This document shows positions 25,150 to 36,300 of a DNA stretch of 64,000 nucleotides, one piece after another; position 1 is the stretch's first letter; every line of letters starts with the position of its first letter. The position numbers and the translations under genes are program-made. This stretch comes from Argopecten irradians (Eukaryota; Mollusca; Bivalvia; Pectinida; Pectinidae), in the NCBI RefSeq assembly GCF_041381155.1, contig NC_091143.1, forward strand, positions 23,897,695 through 23,961,694. The letters are read 5' to 3'. The notes under the pieces were generated by a model, which saw only the letters and a list, made by a program, of their open reading frames with translations, was not told the origin of the DNA and did no database searches.

Positions 25150-26228
25150 TTACATGTTTTTTTTTTTTTAATTTGTTCTGTTAACTGATTTTGGTTAAAG
25201 ATGCTCAACCGCTGACAGAGCATAAATGACACTGATCTAAACGTACAACTTTTCTTTTTTTTTTAATTTGTTCTGTTAACTGATTTTGGTTAAAGATGCT
25301 CCACCGTCGACAGAGCATAAATGACACTGATCTAAACGTACAACTTTTCTTTTTTTTTTAATTTGTTCTGTTTAACTGATTTTGGTTAAAGATGCTCCAC
25401 CGCCGACAGAGCATAAATGACACTGATCTAAAACATACAACTTTTCTTTTTTTTTTAATTTGTTCTGTTTAACTAATTTTGGTTAAAGATGCTCCACCGC
25501 CGACAGAGCATAAATGACACTGATCTAAACATACAATTTTTCTTTTTTTTTAATTTGTTCTGTTTAACTGATTTTGGTTAAAGATGCTCCACCGCCGACA
25601 GAGCATAAATGACACTGATCTAAACATACAATTTTTCTTTTTTTTTAAATTTGTTCTGTTTAACTAATTTTGGTTAAAGATGCCTCCACCGCCGACAGAG
25701 CATAAATGACACTGATCTAAACGTACAACTTTTCTTCTTTTTTTTTTTAATTTGTTCTGTTTAACTAATTTTGGTTAAAGATGCTCCACCGCCGACAGAG
25801 CATAAATGACACTGATCTAAACGTACAACTTTTCTTCTTCTTTTTTTTTTTTTAATTTGTTCTGTTTAACTAATTTTGGTTAAAGATGCTCCACCGCCGA
25901 CAGAGCATAAATGACACTGATCTAAACGTACAACTTTTCATGTCTTTTTTTTAATTTGTTCTGTTTAACTAATTTTGGTTAAAGATGCTCCACCGTCGAC
26001 AGAGCATAAATGACACTGATCTAAACGTACAACTTTTCTTCTTTTTTTTTTAATTTGTTCTGTTTAACTAATTTTGGTTAAAGATGCTCCACCGCCGACA
26101 GAGCATAAATGACACTGATCTAAACGTACAACTTTTCATGTTTTTTTTTTTTTAATTTGTTCTGTTAACTGATTTTGGTTAAAGATGCTCAACCGCTGAC
26201 CGAGCATAAATGACACTGATCATTTGAA
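25150..26228 (+). repeat. about 96-bp tandem array, eleven units
   Basis: Each unit has a T run of 8-14, AATTTGTTCTGTTAACTGAT, TTTGGTTAAAGATGCTCCAC, CGCCGACAGAGCATAAATGA and CACTGATCTAAACGTACAAC. The first and last units carry AACCGCTGAC, the inner ones CACCGCCGAC, so the edges are most alike. The last unit runs without a break into the rest of dispersed family C. Confidence 0.95.
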
Positions 26229-26430
26229 CAGTAATTGGTGTTTAATTGTGTATATATATGTCTAATTAACTCAAAATATAATACATATTTATTCATTTTG
26301 CTTTAGGTGCATGTGCAATCAGTAATTCATTCCAAATTGGACATAGTCCCATGGAATTTTTTCGGGGTGCAATTAATTATTTTCAATATTTTTTATCTTG
26401 ACAAGAATTTAGAAGCTCAAACATTTCAAT
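26162..26430 (+). mobile_element. dispersed repeat family C, copy 1 (parent of the array)
   Basis: Starts TTGGTTAAAGATGCTC and continues through GTAATTGGTGTTTAATTGTG, GTGCATGTGCAATCAGTAAT and TTTTTTCGGGGTGCAATTAA to a TTAGAAGCTCAA end. It matches 57566-57812 almost throughout and 43319-43470 in part. It is non-coding. Element plus array resemble tandem-repeat-bearing non-autonomous elements known in oysters, but class is not decided. Confidence 0.7.
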
Positions 26431-27049
26431 GGTAGTAATGGTGTAAAGTAAGTAACTTTTGTAACAGAAGAAAATTACTCAATCGCCTGCTGCTGTTTTT
26501 GATAGAGGAAAATACCATTTGTTAGCGGTGGCACATTGTTGTTTAATCTGAATTATATGTTTTGGATCTGTACCACAGAACAACCTCCCGCTAGATCACA
26601 AATCTAGACAAAGGACATAAATAAAGAAATAACGATTAAATAATTATTTCAATCAAATGCCAAATTGCAAGGATAGTTATAGGTACGAACACCAAAACTC
26701 AAATTCATTTTTGATCGTAAACAAAAATAGTGACCGCTTCGACAACGTGTCACTTTATTGTTGGTTACGTACATTAGTGTAGAAAACATTTCTATATTCT
26801 CTCACTCATTTCAATTATAATTTACATTTGTCTGGGAATAAACTACAATGATTCTCAAGGACACATAGATACTGATTTTGAGACTCTAGGCTTATGACAA
26901 TTATATAACGACAAAGTTACATGTGAAATCTTTAAATATAAATAAAGCCAAGTCAATGATGTCGATTACAAGATAAAAGGGGAAACAAACAAAACGAAAT
27001 AAAACAAAGCAAAGAAAAGATATACTGTACATAACAAAATGCTTCGGAA
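26431..27049. other. non-coding spacer
   Basis: AT-rich; no supported gene or repeat. A 74-codon minus-strand frame ends at 27125 inside the next array and is a chance frame. Confidence 0.4.
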
Positions 27050-29062
27050 GTATTATCTGCTTTACTATCGACATCTTAAGTAACAATACCGCGACGACAC
27101 CTGTCCAACTAAAGTTAAGTGACAATACCGTGACTACACCTGTCCCACAACTCTAGGTTAAACTAAAGTTAAGTAACAATACCGCGACGACACCTGTCCC
27201 ACAACTCTAGGTTAAACTAAAGTTAAGTAACAATACCGCAACAACATCTGGATCACAACTCTAAGTTAAACTAAAGTTAAGTAACAATACCGTGACGACA
27301 TCTGGCCACAACTCTAGGTTAAACTAAAGTTAAGTAACAATACCGCGACGACACCTGTCCCACAACTCTAGGTTAAACTAAAGTTAAGTAACAATACCGC
27401 AACGACACCTGTCCAACAACTCTAGGTTAAACTTAAGTTAAGTAACAATACCGTGACGACACCTGTCCAACAACACTAGGTTAAACTAAAGTTAAGTAAC
27501 AATACCGTGACGACATCTGTCCTACAACTCTAGGTTAAACTAAAGTTAAGTAACAATACCGTGACGACACCTGTCCAACTAAAGTTAAGTAACAATACCG
27601 TGACTACACCTGTCCAACAACACTAGGTTAAACTAAAGTTAAGTAACAATACCGTGACGACACCTGTCCCACAACTCTAGGTTAAACTAAAGTTAAGTAA
27701 CAATACCGTGACGACACCTGTCCAACTAAAGTTAAGTAACAATACCGTGACTACACCTGTCCAACAACACTAGGTTAAACTAAAGTTAAGTAACAATACC
27801 GTGACGACATCTGGCCACACCTCTAGGTTAAACTAAAGTTAAGTAACAATACCGTGACGACACCTGTCCAACTAAAGTTAAGTAACAATACCGTGACGAC
27901 ACCTGTCCACAACTCTAGGTTAAACTAAAGTTAAGTAACAATACCGCGACGACACCTGTCCCACAACTCTAGGTTAAACTAAAGTCAAGTAACAATACCG
28001 CGACGACACCTGTCCCACAACTCTAGGTTAAACTAAAGTTAAGTAACAATACCGCGACAACACCTGTCCCGAATATCTAAGTCAAATCAAACTTAAGTAA
28101 CAGTACCACGACAGCATCTGTTCCACATACATGTATCTAGGGGAAATCAAACTTAAGTAACAATAACGCGAAGACACCTATCCCACATATCTAGGTCAAA
28201 TCAAACTCAAGGTATAATACTGCGACGACACCTGTCCCACCCACATATCTAGGTCAAATCAAACTAAGCTATAATACTGCGACGACACCTGTCCCACATA
28301 TCTAGTTCAAATCAAACTTAAGGTACAATACCGCGACGACACATGTTTCACGAATCTAGGTCAAATCAAACTCAAGATACAACACTGCGACGACACCTGT
28401 CCTACCTATTAATGTCAAATCAAACTTAAGTAACAATAACGCGAAGACACCTATCCCACATATCTTGGTCAAATCAAACTCAAGGTATAATACTGCGACG
28501 ACACCTGTCCCACATATCTAGTTCAAATCAAACTTAAGGTACAATACCGCGACGACACCTGTCCCACATATCTAGGTCAAATCAAACTCAAGATACAATA
28601 CCGCGACGACACCTGTCCACACATTTCTAGGTCAAATCAAACTTCAGGTACAATACCGCGACGACACCTGTCCCTTAAATCTAGGTCAAATCAAGCTTAA
28701 GAAACAATACCACGACGACACCTGTCCCACATATCTAGGTCAAATCAAACTTAAGTACAATACCGCGACGACACCTGTCCCACATATCTAGGTCAAATCA
28801 AACTTAAGTACAATACCGCGACGGCACCTGTCCCACATATCTAGGTCAAATCAAACTTAAGCAACAACGCGACGACACCTGTCCACACATTTCTAGGTCA
28901 AATCAAACTTAAGGTACAATACCGCGACGACACCTGTCCCTTAAATCTAGGTCAAATCAAGCTTAAGAAACAAATACCGCGACGACACCTGACCCACATA
29001 TGTAGGTCAAATCAAACTTAAGTACAATACCGCGACGACACCTGACACACATATGTAGGTCA
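27050..29062 (+). repeat. 54-bp minisatellite in two subfamilies, about 38 units
   Basis: The core AACAATACCGCGACGACACC then TGTCC is shared by all units. To about 28070 the linker is CACAACTCTAGGTTAAACTA plus AAGTTAAGT; from there on it is CACATATCTAGGTCAAATCA plus AACTTAAG. The left block also holds short units in which TGTCCAACTAAAGTTAAG skips the CTCTAGG part. The plus strand is A/C-rich. Confidence 0.95.
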
Positions 29063-29658
29063 AATATAACGAGAAACATAATTATTGCTTTTATCTTCGT
29101 AAATAGAATAACTCCAATCGTTTTATATCCGTCTTCTTATAAGTTACCATCATCGTCCGTCCCTGATCATCCTATATCATTACCATCCATTCTTTTTCAC
29201 CACCACTACCATCATCATCGTCACGACCATTACGTCATCATCATCACTTTGCATTTATCATCAATACCACAATCAACATTGTTTTTATTTTCAGTGTCAA
29301 AATCGATTCTTCTCCTCACCATCGTCCTTATTTATTTTTATCTTTTATTCATACACACTATGGGAAATATCGCTGGAGGTTGCAGTTACACATAGTAATA
29401 GTTTATTTCCACTGTTTTCAATCATGATTACATTTTTTTTTACATTTACTCTTTTCCCCAGTACTTATGTATTGAGGACATATCTTTACCCGTGCTCGCG
29501 ATCGAAATATCGTTCTTTTATTTTAATCAAATCCAGTTTCTTTTTTCAGTCCAACAGGATGGTGCTTGATTTCTCAATATTAAAGATACCAGAGAGACAA
29601 ACTTAAAAACTGAATGATAACACTTTACACGATACGCTCAATATCTTTATTTTACATC
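29063..29658. other. non-coding spacer with CAT/ATC-rich simple sequence
   Basis: CATCATCGTC-type simple sequence at 29150-29260. No gene is supported. Confidence 0.45.
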
Positions 29659-29820
29659 TTTGCATATTGCAGAGATACCTCCCTTGCGAGGTTTCCATTG
29701 TGACGTCAATATTTTATGAGCGAAACTCTTTTCTGTTAAAAGCATGACGTTAAGGACTAAAACATATCCATAACGTCATAGTCAAAACCTACCCGCAAGG
29801 TATCACTCTTTCTCTGCTTA
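29659..29820 (+). mobile_element. MITE family A, copy 3
   Basis: TTTGCATATTGCAGAGATACCTCCCTTGCGAGG opens the copy in two blocks of the family and GTGACGTCA follows. CCTACCCGCAAGG and TCTCTGCTTA close it in inverted sense. The outer right end is eroded. Confidence 0.7.
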
Positions 29821-30249
29821 CCTTTCGTCATTGCGTAGATACTCAACTGTCTGGTGATAAAATTTTGCCTCCTGATCCCACCTCATAACTCTAAACTCCC
29901 AACAATCTTATCCACTTAAATGACCCCTAATCTAATCTATCTATTAAACATATAAACATGTTCACAGCTATTAACACTTAACGATACCAACTCTTCTGGA
30001 CTTTACAAAATTGCGTGATGCTGGATATTTAAGATTGCAGAAAACAAAACTTCAACGAGGAGACTTCTTTCCAATACAATTAATTTGTTCTCTTGTATAA
30101 TTTTAGTGTGTTTCCTACAATCTAACGTTTCTCAATCACCTATCCCGCCTTCAGAATGAGACAAAAGGAAATTACTTGTTTGAATTTCATCGGAGCCCAT
30201 GATATAGTTCTCTAGGCTCCTATGGACTCCACTATAACCACCCACTCAC

Positions 30250-30417
30250 CTTTGCATTCCACATCATTGATCGAAATGGTGATTAAATGTGACCCGTGAT
30301 CCTGGAGTAAATAAGCGACAGTGAGATATGCGCCTGGGACCGAGGATGGGGTAAATGTTCCCATAGAAGAGCCTCTGTTGATCCCCTTGACAACTGTTAC
30401 GATAAAATCCCTGGTCG
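30250..30417 (-). pseudogene. PKD/Ig-like extracellular module exon, likely relic
   Basis: On the minus strand TTTGCAG / CG and AAAG / GTGAGT frame a 168-base phase 1-1 exon that is fully open. The peptide includes RDFIVTVVKG, then PGAYLTVAYLLQDHGSHLIT and ISINDVECKG. The G-x-Y-x-V / H-G-S-H-x-I-T-I-S-x-N-D pattern resembles the end strands of PKD domains. No flanking exons of a gene were found. A decayed second copy lies at 31078-31205. It may be one surviving exon of a lost or distant multidomain surface-protein gene; family assignment is tentative. Confidence 0.35.
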
Positions 30418-31077
30418 CTGCAAATACTATCACTATGGTTACTTGGTGACTCTTCCTACTTAAGTCTATGTATAGCTGCAGTGTACTTGTCTACAGTAAA
30501 CACCGAGGGTTGTTGAAGACATTCAGAACTTACCACATCGCACTTTTTTCTGGTTTATTTCTGGGATAAATCCTTTCGGCACTTATATGTCTTTTTCATA
30601 TTTCCATGATCTTCTCCTCCGTATCAAACATACAATATAGTCCCAAACTGATATTTTCTTAGTCTCCGTCTATTGGTATGAAGCACCCTATAGCACTATT
30701 TCAGTTATCAGTAGCTATTGGGTACGAATTTCAACTCAGACCAAACATGATCCAATAACATGCATTCCTACAGACGAAGAAAATTTGTTCTTTTCTTAGA
30801 TATCTTGCCTTGTTAACTTCCCTAACCGAAGGCCCAGTGACTCTTCAACCTGTTGTATATTCCAGATCTTCTCCCTTCCTGTGGCTGCTATGCTCCATTA
30901 CCTTGTTAGTAGAGTCTAGATCCCTTGCTATCCTGGATAGACTTCCAGATTGCCCTGTAGGTTGGAATGGGTAAAGTATGGAGAGCAGTCCATCTTTACA
31001 TTTTGAATCTTCAGTCATCTTGCATTCTTGGCTCCTCTGTGACTCCCAACTCCTTCTTTCCATATCTTTGAATTCCC

Positions 31078-31205
31078 ATTGTCGATCAAAATGGTGGTTG
31101 AATGTGACCCGTGTTCCCAGGGGATAAATGTGAGACAGTGAGCTTTGCGCCTGGGACAGAGTATAGGTTGATAGTGTCTCTATAAACAGTCATAATAAAA
31201 CTCCT
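31078..31205 (-). pseudogene. decayed second copy of the PKD-like exon
   Basis: Nucleotide similarity to 30262-30415 is plain in the same order (GATCAAAATGGTG, AATGTGACCCGTG, GACAGTGAGCTTTGCGCCTG). In frame it reads DTRSFIMTVYRDTI and then VPGAKLTVSHLSPGNTGH before a stop; the matching frame is lost after that and the donor is not kept. It is therefore a non-functional duplicate about 800 bases from the first. Confidence 0.45.
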
Positions 31206-33328
31206 AGTGTCACATAGGCGCAAGGGAGACGAAGAGACACATTTGGCAGACTTTGGAATCTCCTAAGGAATAGTCAAACGACCCAGCACTGGTAATGCCA
31301 AACTGTTGATATGGAAACATTATAAACAAATCTTTGTTAGAAGCCCTTTTCATTCAGTAATGCTGAAACAACGAATACTCTAGGCCACTCCATTGATGTC
31401 CTGTCAGGTGGATCCTCTGCCAGAAATCATATTCAAACAAATTATAGGAGTGTGCTTTCATGAATTATAGCGTACAAGTTGGTTGGTCGATTGGGCTAAT
31501 AAACGTCATATTAACAACTAAGTTGATATTTTAGGACTGTCTTCTCTGTAGTCAGTGTGCTGTATGTGTTAATGTCTGCATGGTATTGGAGACTGCAGCA
31601 TGTTAGAGTTGTCTCTTTGTTATAGTGGATCTTTTGCCCTTTTTATAGTGCTATGTTATAGAAGCATACCAGTACACCTCACTGTTACATTATACTGACA
31701 ATAGACAAAAACCAGTCCTCCGACTCAGTTTATGTCGAGGGCAAAATAAGAGCAGAGAAACTACCACTTTTATAAGATATTGTGTATCTGGGCAAGTGAC
31801 AAAACAAAGAGTCTTCTCACAGGGACGAGCACTCAACTCAATACCAGAGGTTAGGCAGTGCCAAGGAAGACGTTTGGAAGATGAATCATTTAGGAAGACG
31901 AGAAAAATATATAGGATTCAAAATTTAGTCGCCTTTTATAATCATTTAACACTCTATATCCATAACATGAGTTAAGCACCAAGGAGCTAGAGCAAGAGAA
32001 AAGTATTCAGCGATGCTCTTGTTTGCACTTTTTTTTGGTGAAACATCTTATACAACCCACATAAAAGCCGTAAAGCAATGTATAACAAGACATCTTGAAT
32101 TAAAAAAGAACATTTTATGTTTGTATTTATATTTTCCTATGAGACCTAGATAGATTTAATATCCTCCACTAACCTTTTTCCAATAAAATGTCATTTAAGT
32201 TCTAAGAAAGGGAACCTGGTGGTTACACCATAATGAAAAATACATCATAATGAAAAAATGAGATGAAATCACAGTAGCTACATAGTGTACCAAATGTCCT
32301 GTCATTGTAGGCTGTGTTTCACTCTTCCATTTCAAATACAACACAGGAATGTTTAACGTCCATTCTCATTAAGATAGGAGGTCAGAGAACATCATGAAAG
32401 TAACTTTGATACAGCATGTCTTAGTCATTTACAGCATTTAAGGGAGAATATCTTTTAAGTTATCATATCACTTACATGTACAAACAAAAACTTTTGATTT
32501 CCCAAACTCTGTAACACAAAACAGATTCAACTTTGAATATGAGTTGATTCCAAACTAAAAATGGCCTTTTTCAAGTCCAGTGGCTAAAAGTTTCTTTTTC
32601 AAGTCCAGTGGCTAAAAGTTTATGTCAAAGAGTTAGTCTGCTGACTGAAATCAGTATACCTGGTGTCAAAATTATCTGTAAAAACTTGGCACCAAATGTA
32701 ATAGAGAAAATACTTCTAACATGATGTATGTTTTAATGAATAATGAAACCTTACTGCTATTTCTGAAAATCATTGAGCTGTTTGTACAATCTTCCGTCAG
32801 TGACAAAATTACATTCACATACATACAATTCTATTCAGTAGAAATTTCAGTAAATTAAAAGAAACGTTTCACATTTTCTTCACTGGTTTGGTGGTTGTTT
32901 TGTATATGGATAGGCAATCTCTCGAGATATGCTCCCCATACAAGGGATGTCTAAATACAAGGTCTCAAACTTTCTCTAAAACATTTCTACTACAGGCAAT
33001 GTCTCAAAATTTCTCCAAACAAGGTTTGAAACTTTTCTACTACAAACATTGTCACTTACTTTCTCCATGCAAGGTTTGAAACTTTTTTATAAACAAGGTC
33101 TCAAACTTTTCTACAGAAAAGATTTCAAATTCTCTGTGGTGGGTTCAACTTTGTCACAATCAAAGACATTCAGGTACTAAGTTGAGTTGAAAAGAAAAGT
33201 TCAATGCTGGGTTGTCACAGAACATACTTAGTAATCCATTTTCTCTTTTTATAGGTACAGATGTTTAAAAACAGGCACTTCCTGATACCTATTTCAGCAC
33301 TATGAATGTTTCAGTTTTCAAGGAGACT
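31206..33328. other. non-coding; right part is GKAP1 3' UTR
   Basis: Sequence left of the GKAP1 stop should be its 3' UTR on the minus strand; an ATTAAA at 32737-32732 is one candidate end. Two local direct repeats are visible: TTCAAGTCCAGTGGCTAAAA at 32570-32625, and several CAAGGTTTGAAACTTTTCTA-like units at 32940-33120. Confidence 0.4.
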
Positions 33329-36300
33329 TCATTTACCAACATGCTTTCCACCCTGTTATAAAAAGAAATATCCTTATAATCACTCCTAAATTAACATGTA
33401 AATTACTAAACTTACTATCTTATATATATTCATTTCTCAATAAAACTGTTATATACATTACTAGACCCAAGTTTCAGAAATTTTCCTCAATAAGAAATAT
33501 TTCTACAAATAATCATTACTAAATCGAAAGCTTTCAATATTTTTTCCTTAAATATTTCAAATATTTTTACAGGAAAACATCATCAAGAAGTTAGATCATG
33601 TTGTGAATGGTTGTCATACAACATCAAGATAATGCAATACAAAAACATAAAAGCAGTACATAACTGTACCAACCTTTTGTTTATCTATTTCAGCTTTGAG
33701 GGTGTGGACCTTGGACCTCTCTTTCTCCAGCTCGGCTGTGAGACTTGTTACCTGTTCTGTCAATTCGTCTCTCACCTCACCTAGCTGGTTAACCTGCATC
33801 AGCACCTCTGCCTTGTCTTTCACTGTAATAATGAAGATATTTATATATATCAAACTCTGTGATATATCAATTCATTTAATCCATTTTACTTTTTCCAATT
33901 GATTTCAGGTCATTTTAAAGGATAAACAAATTTATACAATACTGCAAAAGTAAATTAAAATCAAAATCACAACTATCATATTGAATATTTTTTCATATTG
34001 TATAGTGTATGTCTAAGCGAACTTCCTGTTACATTTAACATTTCCGTATTAAACCCAGTAAGCGACCTAGGGTGCTTAATAGAACCAAATAGAAGATAGC
34101 CTTTCAGAAAATTATTGCATGAAGTAAGCCATAAAGCAATTTAAAAAAAAATTCAAATACAGAAATTTTTGTTAAAATGTTTTCATATTTTAACTTTGCA
34201 TTTAATTCAAGGTCAGTGAAATTGAGACCACTTATATAAGGGGGAGAAGGCTAATAGGGAGGAGGGAGCCACTTATATAAGGGGCAGAAGGCTTATAGGG
34301 AGGGGAGAGCCACTTATATAAGGGAGAGAAGGCTTATAGGGAGGGGAGAGCCACTTATATAAGGGGGAGAAGGCTTATAGGGAGGGGAGAGCCACTTATA
34401 TAAGGGGGAGAAGGCTTATAGGGAGGGGAGAACCACTTATATAAGGGGGAGAAGGCTTATAGGGAGGGGAGAGCCACTTATATAAGGGGGAGAAGGCTTA
34501 TAGGGAGGGGAGAGCCACTTATATAAGGGGGAGAAGGCTTATAGGGAGGGGAGAGCCACTTATATAAGGGGGAGAAGGCTTATAGGGAGGGGAGAGCCAC
34601 TTATATAAGGGGGAGAAGGCTTATAGGGAGGGGAGAGCCACTTATATAAGGGGGAGAAGGCTTATAGGGAGGGGAGAGCCACTTATATAAGGGGGAGAAG
34701 ACTAATAGGGAGGGGAGAACCACTTATATCAGGGGGAAAAGGCTTATAGGGAGGGGAGAACCACTTATATAAGGGGGAGAAGGCTTATAGGGAGGGGGAG
34801 AGCCACTTATATAAGGAGGAGAAGACTTATAGGAAGGGGAGAGCCACTTATATAAGGGGGAGAAGGCTTATAGGGAGGGGAGAGCCACTTATATAAGGGG
34901 GAGAAGGCTTATAGGGAGGGGAGAGCCACTTATATAAGGGGGAGAAGGCTTATAGGGAGGGGAGAGCCACTTATATAAGGGGGAGAAGGCTTATAGGGAG
35001 GGGAGAGCCACTTAAATAAGGGGGAGAAGACTTATAGGGAGGGGAGAGCCACTTATAGAGGATGGAGAAGGCTTATAGGGAGAGGGAGAACCACTTATAT
35101 AAGGGGGAGAAGGCTTATAGGGAGGGGAGAGCCACTTATATAAGGGGGAGAAGGCTTATAGGGAGGGGAGAGCCACTTATATAAGGGGGAGAAGGCTTAT
35201 AGGGAGGGGAGAGCCACTTATATAAGGGGGAGAAGGCTTATAGGGAGGGGAGAGCCACTTATATAAGGGGGAGAAGGCTAATAGGGAGGGGGAGAGCCAC
35301 TTATATAAGGGGGAGAAGCTTATAGGGAGGGGAGAGCCACTTATATAAGGGGGAGAAGGCTTATAGGGAGGGGAGAGCCACTTATATAAGGGGGAGAAGG
35401 CTTATAGGGAGGGGAGAGCCACTTATATAAGGGGGGAGAGAAGGCTTTATAGGCTTAAAGGGAGTGAGAGCCACTTATATAAGGGGAAGAAGGCTTATAG
35501 GGAGGGGAGAGCCACTTATATAAGGGGGAGAAGGCTTATAGGGAGGGGAGAGCCACTTATATAAGGGGGAAAAGGCTTATAGGGAGAGAGAAGCCACTTA
35601 TATAGGGGAGAAGGCTTATAGGAGGGGAGAGCCACTTATATAAGGGGGAAGGAGAAGGCTTATAGGAGGGGAGGGGAGAGCCACTTATATAAGGGGGAGA
35701 AGGCTTATAGGAAGGGGAGAGCCACTTATATAAGGGGGAGAAGGCTTATAGGAAGGGAAGCCACTTTATAAGGGGGAGAAGGCTTATAGGGGGGAGAGCC
35801 ACTTATATAAGGGGGAGAAGGCTTATAGGGAGGGGAGAGCCACTTATATAAGGGGGAGAAGGCTTATAGGGAGGGGAGAGCCACTTATATAAGGGGGAGA
35901 AGGCTTATAGGGAGGGGAGAGCCACTTATATAAGGGGGAGAAGGCTTATAGGGAGGGGAGAGCCACTTATATAAGGGGGAGAAGGCTTATAGGGAGGGGA
36001 GAGCCACTTATATAAGGGGGAGAAGGCTTATAGGGAGGGGAGAGCCACTTATATAAGGGGGAGAAGGCTTATAGGGAGGGGAGAGCCACTTATATAAGGG
36101 GGAGAAGGCTTATAGGGAGGGGAGAGCCACTTATATAAGGAGGAGAAGGCTTATAGGGAGGGGAGAGCCACTTATATAAGGGGGAGAAGGGCTTATAGGG
36201 AGGGGAGAGCCACTTATATAAGGGGGAGAAGGCTTATAGGGAGGGGAGAGCCACTTATATAAGGGGGAGAAGGCTTTATAGGAAGGGGAGAGCCACTTAT

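Noticed and set aside
22684-29062. CRISPR-like reading of the regular repeat arrays
   Set aside because: Units are contiguous with no unique spacers, and the context is eukaryotic.
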